From an uncultured Prevotella sp. (GTDB lineage Bacteria > Bacteroidota > Bacteroidia > Bacteroidales > Bacteroidaceae): a DNA stretch of 64,000 bases. The stretch's first letter is position 1. The number at the start of each line of letters is the position of its first letter. Shown here piece after piece: positions 8,812 to 18,639 of this stretch. The notes beneath the pieces were generated by a model that saw nothing but the letters and a program-made list of their open reading frames with translations, made no database searches and was not told where the DNA came from. Both the position numbers and the translations under genes were made by a program. Location: NCBI GenBank assembly GCA_937895845.1, contig CALBLK010000023.1, positions 1 to 64,000 on the forward strand, in the 5' to 3' direction.

Positions 8812-10148
8812 CTACTTGCACAGCTTGCAGCCGGCGCACTTGCTCAGCTCGCCGCGGAACCGCCTCTCCACCAGGTGGCGCAGGCGGTCGCGCAGCGGGA
8901 CCAGCTGTATGTGGTCGACCACCTCGTTGATGAAGGCAAGCTCGAGCAGGAGCCTGGCCTCGGCGAGGGGGATGCCGCGCTGGCGCATGTAGAACAGGGC
9001 CGCGTCGTTGAGCTGGCCCACGGACGAGCCGTGGGCGCACTTCACGTCGTCGGCGTAGATTTCGAGCATGGGCTGGGTGTACATGCGCGCCTCCCTGGTG
9101 GCGCAGATGTTCTGGTTGCGCTCCTGCGACACGGTCTTCTGGGCACCCTTGCGCACCAGCACCCTGCCGGCAAAGGCCCCGGTGGCCTCGCCGCCGAGCA
9201 CATACTTGTAGAGCTCGTTGCTGGTGCAGCGGCCCGCGGCGTGGTCGATGAGCGTGTTGTTGTCAACGTGCTGGCACTTGTCGGCTATCACGCAGCCGCA
9301 CAGGTTGCACTCGGCGCCCTCGCCGCGGAACACCAGGTCGGTGCGGTTGCGGGTCACGCCGTTGTGCAGCGTGACGGCGCTGTGGTTCACCCGGCTGCCG
9401 GCCTGCTGCTCGATGTAGAGGTTGCTCACGCGGACGTTGCGGGCGTGGGTCTCCTCCAGGCAGTAGAGGTCGAGCGACGCGCCCTCGCCCACGAAGGCCT
9501 CAATGACCTGGGTGGTCAGGAAGTCGCGGTCGTCGGCCGCGTGGTCGCAGAACAGGAGCCTGGCCTCGGCCCCCGGCTCCACCACGATGAGCACGCGGCG
9601 GTTGACCATCAGGCTGACGTCGGAGCGCAGGATGTTGATGACCTGCACCGTGCGGTCAACCCTCACGCCGCGCGGCACGTAGACCACCAGCCCGTCCTGG
9701 GCCAGCATGGTGTTGAGGGCGGTGACGCCGTCGTCGCGGGTGAGGGCCAGCCTGCCGTAGCGCTGCGCCACGAGGTCGGGCCGCGCGGCGGCAAAGTCGC
9801 GCAGCGAGCCCACCACGACGCCCTCGGGCAGGTGGCCCTTGGGCAGCGTGGCGGTGTGGAACATGTCGTTGACGACGAAGTAGAGCGAGGTGCTCAGGTT
9901 GGGCACGTCGCAGCGGAAGGCGTCGTAGGGGTTGACGGGGATGGCCAGCCGGTTGAGGTTCAGCCCGTAGTTGGGGGCGAACAGCGGCTCCATGTCGGTG
10001 TACTTGTAGCGCTCCACCTTGCGCGAGGGGAAGCCCAGCCGCCGGAAGTCGGCCAGCGCAGCGCCGCGCGCCGCGTTCATGGGCGCCGCGCTGTGCCGGC
10101 AGATCATGTCGCGGCACTGGCTGTAAAGGTCAATATACTGCTGCTCGC

Positions 10149-10152
<4 letters not shown>
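8812..10152 (-). CDS. sufD: Fe-S cluster assembly protein SufD
   Basis: 446-residue component of the SufBCD scaffold, a beta-helix protein paired with SufB. 'FRRLGFPSRKVERYKYTDM' near residue 35 is the typical SufD N-terminal block, and the C-terminal part has 'KCAHGSSVGQLNDAALFYMRQRG' with the conserved Cys-His-Gly pattern and the multi-copy arginine region 'IPLAEARLLLELAF'. A Cys-rich tail 'KCAGCKLCK' ends the protein. The sufC stop overlaps its start (ATGA), so the two are translationally coupled. Confidence 0.93.
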
Positions 10153-10901
<749 letters not shown>

Positions 10902-11008
10902 GGTTGTTAAGTGGATGTTCTGAATTGTTCTTGTCTGCCGGCGGGCCGCCTTGCCTGCCGTGCGCCTTGGCCGTGCGGCGTGCGCCGGGGGCTTGCGCCG
11001 CCGCGGGG

Positions 11009-12469
<1,461 letters not shown>

Positions 12470-12518
12470 GTTGTCAAGTGATGGGAGCCGCCTTGCAAAA
12501 CGGCCCATTCCGTGCGTG

Positions 12519-12550
12519 CAAAATTACGAAAATAAGCGTTTTCACACAAC
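12519..12550 (-). promoter_or_regulatory. Putative promoter of the sufBCDS operon
   Basis: On the minus strand, TAATTTTG at 12519-12526 matches the -7 consensus TAnnTTTG, and GTTG at 12547-12550 (three of four bases of TTTG) lies 20 bases further upstream. The spacing is right for a Bacteroidota housekeeping promoter. Transcription would start near 12512, giving a leader of about 43 bases. Confidence 0.55.
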
Positions 12551-12560
12551 AATTTGCCGC

Positions 12561-12601
12561 AAAAAAGCAGCGGGGGCGCAGCCTTTCGGCCGCGCCCCCG
12601 C
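12561..12601 (-). terminator. Rho-independent terminator after the 1129-residue secreted protein
   Basis: Two 14-base arms (12570-12583 and 12588-12601) pair with one G-T wobble around a GAAA tetraloop on the minus strand, followed directly by six T. It lies 24 bases after the stop of the secreted protein gene and just ahead of the suf promoter, cleanly separating the two units. Confidence 0.88.
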
Positions 12602-12624
12602 CTGTGTGCTTGGGGTGCTGCGGG

Positions 12625-15600
12625 TTATTTCACGACAACTTTCTTGCCGTTAATCACGTAAACGCCCTTCTTCAGGCCCTTCACGCCGGTGCCGGCCTTC
12701 AAGCCGTTGAGCGTCCAGACGCTGCCGTCGAGGATGCTGTCAGCGCCGGCGCTGCTGATGCTGGTGGGCACGCTCTCCACGTAAGACAGCGGGCAGAAGA
12801 GTGTGCCGTAGGCCTCGCCCTGGTAGAGCAGGATGCCGGTCATGTCATACTTCTTGCTGGTGTCGGGAACGGTGGGCTGGAGTTCGTCGTCCAGGAAGGT
12901 GCCGAAGTCATCGTAGATGCCGATGGTGTTGTCGCCGTCAACGACGGACAGTTCGCCTTCGTTGCTGGCAATCTTGACATCGGTGAACTTGACCAGGCAC
13001 ATGGAGTAGCGCTGGGCCTGCTCTGCGGCCTGTGCGACGGTGAGCGCGGTGGGCGTTACTGTGACGTTCTCCGTTGTGGTCACCTGCGAGTTCTTGGTGC
13101 TTGCGTTGAGCGAGAGGGAGAGGTCGCCGTAGCCGTTGTTCACGGTGCAGAACAGCGAGCCGTCGAACTGGATGCCGGTCTTGGTGATGTTCAGCGCGTT
13201 GATGAGCGAGGTGGCGTCGGGGTCGATGCTCATCCAGCCCGTCTCGCCGTTCACCTTGACGGCGCCGGTGGCGTCCTCAAGGTAGCAGGTCATGCCCATC
13301 TGGGTGAGCTGGTAGACGGTCACCTTGGCGCCGGTGAGGGTCAGCTCGACCTCCGTCCCGTTTTCGATGTTCTTCAAGTCGCCGATGCTGGCCACCTTGG
13401 TGGCTGCAACGTAGGTCGCCTCGTAGTCGCCGTAGGGGCTGAACTCCAGCTGGGTGCCGTAGTAGTCGTAGGCCACGAAGCCGTTGATGCTGGCAAAGGT
13501 GTCGAACTTGGGCATCTCATAGCCGAACTGGTAGTAGGAGTCGCTGAAGGCGATGCTGTTGCCCTCGCTGTCCTCGATGGCGTAAACGGGGTAGCCATAC
13601 TCGTCCTCGCCCTTGACGAACTTCACGTTCTTCAGGTTCACATACTTGGCATAGTAGGTGGCGGGCGAGGTGAGCGCCTTTTCTATGGTGATGGCCTCGG
13701 GGGTCACGGTGGCGCTCTCCTGGGCCACGGTCAGCTGGGAGTCGCCGCTGTTGCCGGCCACGTCAAGGGTGTACTCGCCGCGGCTGTTGCTGGTCACCAC
13801 GGCGTTGAGCGTGCCGCTCACGGCCACGTTCTGGCCGAAGGCGTCGAGCTTGGACAGCTTGCTGCTCACGGCGATGGCGCCGGTGGCGTCCTGCATGTAT
13901 GACTTCAGGGCGGAGACGGTGCCCGAGTGGATGGTCATCACGGCGCTGTCGAGCGTGATGGCGGCTGCGGTGTTGTTGGGAAGGCCCTTGGCCTCGCTGA
14001 TGCCGGTCACGGCAGGCACGTAGGTCACGGTGGCGCCGTCGGCCTCGCCGACGGTCACGGTGATGGCGTTGATCTGGGTGTTGCCGCCGACCTGGAGCAG
14101 CACACTGGTGGCGTTGCCGGTCCATTCGCCGGACTTGGCAGCCACACCGTTGAACTTGTTGCCCTCATTCCATTTCTTGTTGCTGACGGCGATGGCCTTG
14201 ACCGCCTTGCCCTCGCCGGCCTTGAACAGCAGGCTTCCGCCATAGACGCGGAGCTGGGGCTTGCCGCCGGAGTTCCACATGCGGTTGGGCGTGTTGCCGT
14301 TGCTCGGGGTCACGGTGAGTGTGCACGCACTGCCAATGCTGTATCCGGTTTCAGTCTTGATGTCACCGTCGTGCGTCTCTTTTGTCGACATGGCGTAGTG
14401 TGTCGAGTCGTTGAAGTTGATGGTGGCCTCCTCTGCGGCGGCGGCTGCCTTCGGGGCGTAGATTTCAACCTTGGTCAGCAGGTCGGAGAAGCGGTAGAGG
14501 GCGAAGTTCTCGTTGCCGGCCAGGATGGAGGTCTTGGTGCCGCCCTTGCTGTAGTTGTTGACGTAGGAGTACACGGCAAACTGGTCTGCCGTGCCGTCGG
14601 CCACGGAGATGTTGCCGCTGGTGTTGGCTGCCGACTTGTTGTCGGTGCCGTCGGCGTTCAGCTGGTAGATGGGATACATCAGGCCGAAGCCGGTGTAGAG
14701 CTTCGGCGTCTTGCCGCTCTCGGTCACTTCCATGCTCAGGCCGGGAATCACGTCTGTGGCCGATGCGCTCTCGGCGGTGTAGTCGTAGTAGTATTCGTCG
14801 GTCGTGACGTCGGGGAAGTAGGCGGGCCACTGGCTGCTGCTGCCGGGCACTGTGGTCTGGGCGTTCAGCAGTTTCCAGTTGGCCGGCAGGTCGGCTGCTG
14901 CCAGTGCGGTGAAGTCGATGGTCTTGGCCAGCTCCAGCTCCTTGGTGTTGTCGATGGCTGCTGTGGTTGCTGCGTAGCCGGCGGCCTCGGCGTAGACTGT
15001 GTAGGTGCCCTGCTCGGTGGCGCTGATCACGCCTCCCTCGGCCTCCTGGCGCTCGCTTGTGGTGCCGTCGGCGCCTTTAAAGGTGTAGCTGATGGTGGCT
15101 TTCGGGCTGAGCAGCACGTTGCTGTTGTCGCAGGTCACGCTGAAGGTCTTGGCGAAGCCCGGGGCGATGGCGGTCACCTTGACGGCGGGCTGTGCGAGCG
15201 AGATCTCCTCGCCGGCCTCGATGTCGAACTTGAGCGGCTCCGACTTCTCCTCGCCGTTGGTGCTCACCACGTAGTAGGTGGTGTTCTTGTCAACGGTCAC
15301 CGACCACTCGTCCTTTCCCGTTGCGGTGTAGCTGTCGCCGCCGTCTGTGTTCCATGCCAGGCTGGTGCCGCTGAAGGTCACTGTGCGCTTGGCGCCGTCA
15401 ACGGCGGTGTAGCGGCCGGTAGGCTTGACGACCACCTTGCCGGGGGCGTAGATGGCGATGGATGTGATGTAGCCTTTGTTCTTGTTGCCGTAGAAGCCCA
15501 CCTGTCCGTCGCCGGTCATGGTGCAGTAGTAGGCCTTGCCGTCCTCGCTGGCCTCGTAGGTGAACGGGCCGTCAGGCTCGCTGTCGGCGTTGACCAGCGA

Positions 15601-16014
15601 GAGCACGGTCGACGCGTCGGTGGAGCAGGTGAACTTCACCACATAGTCCTTCTTGAGGTTCAGCACGGCGGCCGAGCGCCCGGCGTTGATGCAGTACATG
15701 CCGCCCTTTGTTGAGCGTATCCACCAGCCTTTGCCCTTGCCGTTGACATAGGTTGCCTGGAAAGCGAGGTAGCCGGCCAGCCCGTCGGGCGTGGCCACGT
15801 CGTAAATCTTCTGCTGGAGCTTGTTGCCCGGGTCATAGGCTGTGCCTTGCTGCGTCGTGGCGAGCGTTATGTCGGTGTTCGCAGGGTATGCAGCTGTTGT
15901 GAAATCCAGTGTCTTGATGAGCGTGTACTGGCTCAGGTCGGGTTCGGCAGCCTGCGCGAGCTGTGGCAGGATGGCGGCCGCGAGGAGCCAGATCAGTGTA
16001 TGAACTTTTTTCAT
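12625..16014 (-). CDS. Large secreted protein with T9SS-like C-terminal tail
   Basis: 1129 residues. A signal peptide (about 1-20, 'MKKVHTLIWLLAAAILPQLAQA') sends it across the inner membrane. The body is beta-rich and Thr/Ala/Gly-rich. Residues about 680-1080 look like two tandem OB-fold-type domains, each with a 'DATGAI/V' element followed by a 'KYVNLKNVKF' or 'CLVKFTDVKI' strand, of the kind seen in bacterial extracellular nuclease-associated modules; no catalytic domain is visible. The last 40 residues, ending 'LKKGVYVINGKKVVVK', resemble a type IX sorting domain. The first ATG after a 226-base leader gives the signal peptide. It could be a surface adhesin or binding protein; the ligand is unknown. 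Confidence 0.82.
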   Translation of the reverse strand: MKKVHTLIWLLAAAILPQLAQAAEPDLSQYTLIKTLDFTTAAYPANTDITLATTQQGTAYDPGNKLQQKIYDVATPDGLAGYLAFQATYVNGKGKGWWIRSTKGGMYCINAGRSAAVLNLKKDYVVKFTCSTDASTVLSLVNADSEPDGPFTYEASEDGKAYYCTMTGDGQVGFYGNKNKGYITSIAIYAPGKVVVKPTGRYTAVDGAKRTVTFSGTSLAWNTDGGDSYTATGKDEWSVTVDKNTTYYVVSTNGEEKSEPLKFDIEAGEEISLAQPAVKVTAIAPGFAKTFSVTCDNSNVLLSPKATISYTFKGADGTTSERQEAEGGVISATEQGTYTVYAEAAGYAATTAAIDNTKELELAKTIDFTALAAADLPANWKLLNAQTTVPGSSSQWPAYFPDVTTDEYYYDYTAESASATDVIPGLSMEVTESGKTPKLYTGFGLMYPIYQLNADGTDNKSAANTSGNISVADGTADQFAVYSYVNNYSKGGTKTSILAGNENFALYRFSDLLTKVEIYAPKAAAAAEEATINFNDSTHYAMSTKETHDGDIKTETGYSIGSACTLTVTPSNGNTPNRMWNSGGKPQLRVYGGSLLFKAGEGKAVKAIAVSNKKWNEGNKFNGVAAKSGEWTGNATSVLLQVGGNTQINAITVTVGEADGATVTYVPAVTGISEAKGLPNNTAAAITLDSAVMTIHSGTVSALKSYMQDATGAIAVSSKLSKLDAFGQNVAVSGTLNAVVTSNSRGEYTLDVAGNSGDSQLTVAQESATVTPEAITIEKALTSPATYYAKYVNLKNVKFVKGEDEYGYPVYAIEDSEGNSIAFSDSYYQFGYEMPKFDTFASINGFVAYDYYGTQLEFSPYGDYEATYVAATKVASIGDLKNIENGTEVELTLTGAKVTVYQLTQMGMTCYLEDATGAVKVNGETGWMSIDPDATSLINALNITKTGIQFDGSLFCTVNNGYGDLSLSLNASTKNSQVTTTENVTVTPTALTVAQAAEQAQRYSMCLVKFTDVKIASNEGELSVVDGDNTIGIYDDFGTFLDDELQPTVPDTSKKYDMTGILLYQGEAYGTLFCPLSYVESVPTSISSAGADSILDGSVWTLNGLKAGTGVKGLKKGVYVINGKKVVVK

Positions 16015-16246
16015 GCTTTGTGTTTTTGTGCACCTTGCGGTCCGTCCCGGTGCGTTGTTTTGGTTTGTCTTGGTCTGGTGTTGCGGCTGCGGACTCTGGC
16101 ATTCTTCCCGTCTGAGGGGTAAGAACAGCTGCAACGTTGCTCTCTGCGCTGTGTCTTTTAGGCTGTTGTCTCGGTGATGGTGTTGGGTGTTTTTGGTTAA
16201 TAATTCTAATGTATAGTAGCTTCTTTCCTCAAAGAGTGCTGTTTTG

Positions 16247-16277
16247 CAAAAATACACATTATTTATTATAATACAAG
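16247..16277 (-). promoter_or_regulatory. Putative promoter of the large secreted protein
   Basis: Minus-strand TATTTTTG at 16247-16254 fits TAnnTTTG. CTTG at 16274-16277, one base off TTTG, lies 19 bases upstream. Its -33 part touches the terminator hairpin of the preceding gene. The leader to the ATG at 16014 would be about 225 bases, and I see no known riboswitch in it. Confidence 0.5.
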
Positions 16278-16305
16278 AAAATGGAGCCGTTTGGCTCCAT
16301 TTTCT
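16276..16305 (-). terminator. Hairpin terminator after the small lipoprotein
   Basis: A perfect 13-base stem (16276-16288 with 16293-16305) around a 4-base loop, AGAAAATGGAGCC and its complement. On the minus strand it is followed by a T-rich run (TTGTATTATAATAAAT). It lies about 207 bases beyond the lipoprotein stop, so it would end that transcript. The A-rich arm means it could also work on the plus strand. Confidence 0.65.
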
Positions 16306-16512
16306 GTCATATACTGCTGCTTTTTTGTCAAAAAGAAAAGTTTTTTATCTGGCTTCGGCAGTCTGTAGGCGGTCGGTTGCCATCGCGTTGTCGGTCAAAA
16401 GGGCCGTATTGGCGGTAGGTGGCGGCCGCATTGTCGGTCAGAAGGGCTTGCACCGGCTGCGGGCCGGCCCTTTCCCCGGCGGCCCCTTGTCCGCCCATCC
16501 GGGCGTTCCGGC

Positions 16513-16986
16513 CTACTTGTCCTGCTTCTTGCTCTCGTAGACAATGCCGAACTGCGGCGTGTAGGTGTTCTCCAGCACGAGCGTTATCATGCCCTCGTCA
16601 GCCTGGAATCGCGCCTCCTTGTGGTCTTCGGCGTTCTTTGGCATTTCGGGGTTGGCGTTGACCTCCTTCACCAGCCGGTCATAGTGTGTCTTGAACAGTC
16701 CGCGCGTGCTGTCGTTGTAGGTGGCCTCGTAGCTCTCCTGCACTGCGGCTATGGCATCGCCGTCGAGCATCACGGTCACCTTCATCGCTGTGCCCGGCTT
16801 GTAGAGCATCACCTTGCCGGCGTCGTGGTTGGTGGTGTCCACCACCAGTCCGCGCTTCACCAGCGAGTCGGTGAAGGCCTTGGCAGGTGTTCCCATTGAC
16901 AGTCCCTCGTAGTCGAGATACTTAGGCTCGTTTTTGCAGCCGCACAGCGCGAGGGCGGCGAGTGCGGCCATCATCATCTTTTTCAT
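16513..16986 (-). CDS. Small hypothetical lipoprotein
   Basis: 157 residues with a Lys-start hydrophobic leader and lipobox 'LCGC', Cys at residue 17, so it is a lipoprotein. The mature part begins 'KNEPKYLDYEGLSMGTPAKAFTDSLVKRG', a pattern seen in small Bacteroidales lipoproteins in which an N-terminal segment sets substrate-like 'G-x-P' turns; the rest is an alpha/beta domain without catalytic motifs. Single-gene unit: a TACATTTG element (17034-17041) lies upstream and a hairpin terminator (16276-16305) downstream. Function unknown. Confidence 0.8.
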   Translation of the reverse strand: MKKMMMAALAALALCGCKNEPKYLDYEGLSMGTPAKAFTDSLVKRGLVVDTTNHDAGKVMLYKPGTAMKVTVMLDGDAIAAVQESYEATYNDSTRGLFKTHYDRLVKEVNANPEMPKNAEDHKEARFQADEGMITLVLENTYTPQFGIVYESKKQDK

Positions 16987-17033
16987 TGTCTTTTCTTGTT
17001 TATGGGTTAGTTTTTCGCTTGCTTGTCGCTTGG

Positions 17034-17041
17034 CAAATGTA
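17034..17041 (-). promoter_or_regulatory. Putative -7 element for the small lipoprotein
   Basis: Minus-strand TACATTTG matches TAnnTTTG, 47 bases before the ATG at 16986. A CTTG further upstream is 25 bases away, too far for the usual spacing, so only the -7 part is supported. Confidence 0.4.
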
Positions 17042-17092
17042 CGACATTCCGCCCATATCCGCCCATCAAGTCAGAGGGTTTTAATGTTTTTT

Positions 17093-17185
17093 AATGACGA
17101 ATTGCAGATGTTGGATGGCGAGCTGTTGCCTTTGGCAATGACGAATGTTGAATGACGAATGTTGAATGAATCGCAATTCGTCATT
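17093..17185. repeat. Inverted and direct repeats at the 3' end of gltD
   Basis: AATGACGAATTGC at 17093-17105 and its exact reverse complement at 17173-17185 flank a region with direct copies of AATGACGAATGTTG. The right arm overlaps the gltD stop codon, so the hairpin would form right at the end of that message. Same unit as at 1913-2090 and 18531-18587. Could act as a terminator or mRNA-stabilising structure, though there is no clean T-run. Confidence 0.75.
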
Positions 17186-18527
17186 CTCCATTTAAAAATC
17201 TGTCCACATCCTTTGCTGTCTGCTTTCCGGCGGCGATGGCGCGCACCACCAGGCTGGCGCCGCTGGCGGCGTCGCCGGTGACGAACACGTTGGCGGGCAG
17301 CTTCGCGTGACTGGGCTTGAGGAAGCCCATGGCCAGCAGTGCCATGTCGGCCTTGATCACCTCGGGCTTGCCCTTCGCCACCATGACGGGGCGTCCGCCC
17401 TCGGGGTCCGGCTTCCACTCAATCTCCTGCACCCTCACGCCCGTGAGCCGTCCGTCCTTGCCCACGAACTCCAGCGAGTTGATGTTCCACCGGCGCGTGC
17501 AGCCCTCCTCGTGGCTTGATGTGGTCTTGAGCGTGCGCGGCCAGTTGGGCCACGGGCTCTTCGGGTCGGTGAAGCCCTCCACCGGCTTGGGCATAATCTC
17601 TATCTGCGTCACGCTCTTGCAGCCCTGCCTGTGGGCCGTTCCGATGCAGTCGCTCCCGGTGTCGCCGCCGCCGATCACCAGCACGTCCTTGCCCTTGGCG
17701 TTCACCAGCTCGTCCTTCCCGAACTCCATGCCGGCCAGCACCCTGTTCTGCTGCGCGAGCATCTCCAGGGCGAAGTACACCCCCTTGAGCTTGCGCCCGG
17801 GGATGTCCAGGTCGCGCGCCGTGGGCGTGCCGGTGGCAATCACGTAGGCGTCGAATCCGGGCGGCAGGCTGGTCTCGTCCACCGTCTGGCCGTAGCGGAA
17901 CACGATGCCCTCCTGTTCGAGCACGGCCAGGCGGCGGTCGATGATGGCCTTGTTCAGCTTGAAGTTAGGAATGCCGTAGCGCAGCAGTCCGCCTGCCGCC
18001 TCGTTGCGCTCGAGCACTGTCACCGAGTAGCCCGCCCGGTTGAGGTAGTAGGCCGCCGACAGTCCTGCCGGTCCCGAGCCCACCACCGCCACCTTGCGGC
18101 CGTTGCGCTCCGGCTTGTCCACGCGGACAAAGTTCTCCTGGAAGGCCATCTCCGTGATGGCCGCCTCGTCCTCGCGGTTGGTCACCGGCTCGTGCATGAC
18201 GAGGTTGAGCACGCAGGCCTTCTCGCAGAGAGCCGGGCACACGCGTCCGGTGAACTCCGGGAAGGGGTTTGTCGCGTTGAGCAGCCGGTAGGCCAGCTCG
18301 TAGTCGCCCTTGTAGAGCGCGTCGTTCCACTCGGGCGGCTTGTTGCCCAGCGGGCAGGCCCAGTGGCAGAACGGCACGCCGCAGTCCATGCAGCGGCTCG
18401 CCTGCGTGCGGCGGTCTTTCGAGTTGAGTGTCTGTTCCACCTCGCCGAAGTCGTGTATGCGGTCGTGGATTGGTCTGTAACCCGCCTCCTGGCGGTGTAT
18501 GGTAAGGAATGCTGTTGGATTACCCAT
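17181..18527 (-). CDS. gltD: Glutamate synthase small subunit
   Basis: 448-residue flavoprotein that passes electrons from NAD(P)H through Fe-S clusters to the large subunit for glutamate formation. N-terminal Fe-S ligands are seen in 'CMDCGVPFCHWACPLGN' (near 46) and 'CPALCEKACVLN' (near 93). The FAD-binding motif 'VAVVGSGPAGLSAAYYLNRAG' starts near 145, and the NAD(P)-binding 'VLVIGGGDTGSDCIGTA' near 285. The start was put at the ATG giving 'MGNPTAFLTIHRQ', since the sequence before it is the intergenic repeat. It follows gltB after 112 bases. Confidence 0.95.
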   Translation of the reverse strand: MGNPTAFLTIHRQEAGYRPIHDRIHDFGEVEQTLNSKDRRTQASRCMDCGVPFCHWACPLGNKPPEWNDALYKGDYELAYRLLNATNPFPEFTGRVCPALCEKACVLNLVMHEPVTNREDEAAITEMAFQENFVRVDKPERNGRKVAVVGSGPAGLSAAYYLNRAGYSVTVLERNEAAGGLLRYGIPNFKLNKAIIDRRLAVLEQEGIVFRYGQTVDETSLPPGFDAYVIATGTPTARDLDIPGRKLKGVYFALEMLAQQNRVLAGMEFGKDELVNAKGKDVLVIGGGDTGSDCIGTAHRQGCKSVTQIEIMPKPVEGFTDPKSPWPNWPRTLKTTSSHEEGCTRRWNINSLEFVGKDGRLTGVRVQEIEWKPDPEGGRPVMVAKGKPEVIKADMALLAMGFLKPSHAKLPANVFVTGDAASGASLVVRAIAAGKQTAKDVDRFLNGE

Positions 18528-18530
18528 GGT

Positions 18531-18587
18531 GAATGTTGAATGACGAATGACGAATTTTGAATGACGAATATTGAATGGCGAATGGCG
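18531..18587. repeat. Tandem degenerate repeats between gltB and gltD
   Basis: Five imperfect head-to-tail copies of a unit around TTGAATGACGAAT fill the space just ahead of the gltD ATG. On the coding strand they end three bases before the start codon, so they occupy the place of the ribosome binding site. Confidence 0.75.
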
Positions 18588-18639
18588 GACGGGCGGCGCC
18601 TTGAGGGGTGCTGTGGCGTGTGCCGGGCGGCGCCATTTC

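Noticed and set aside
16015..16246. Possible riboswitch in the long leader of the large secreted protein
   Set aside because: The leader is T/G-rich and shows no known conserved core or clear stem set.
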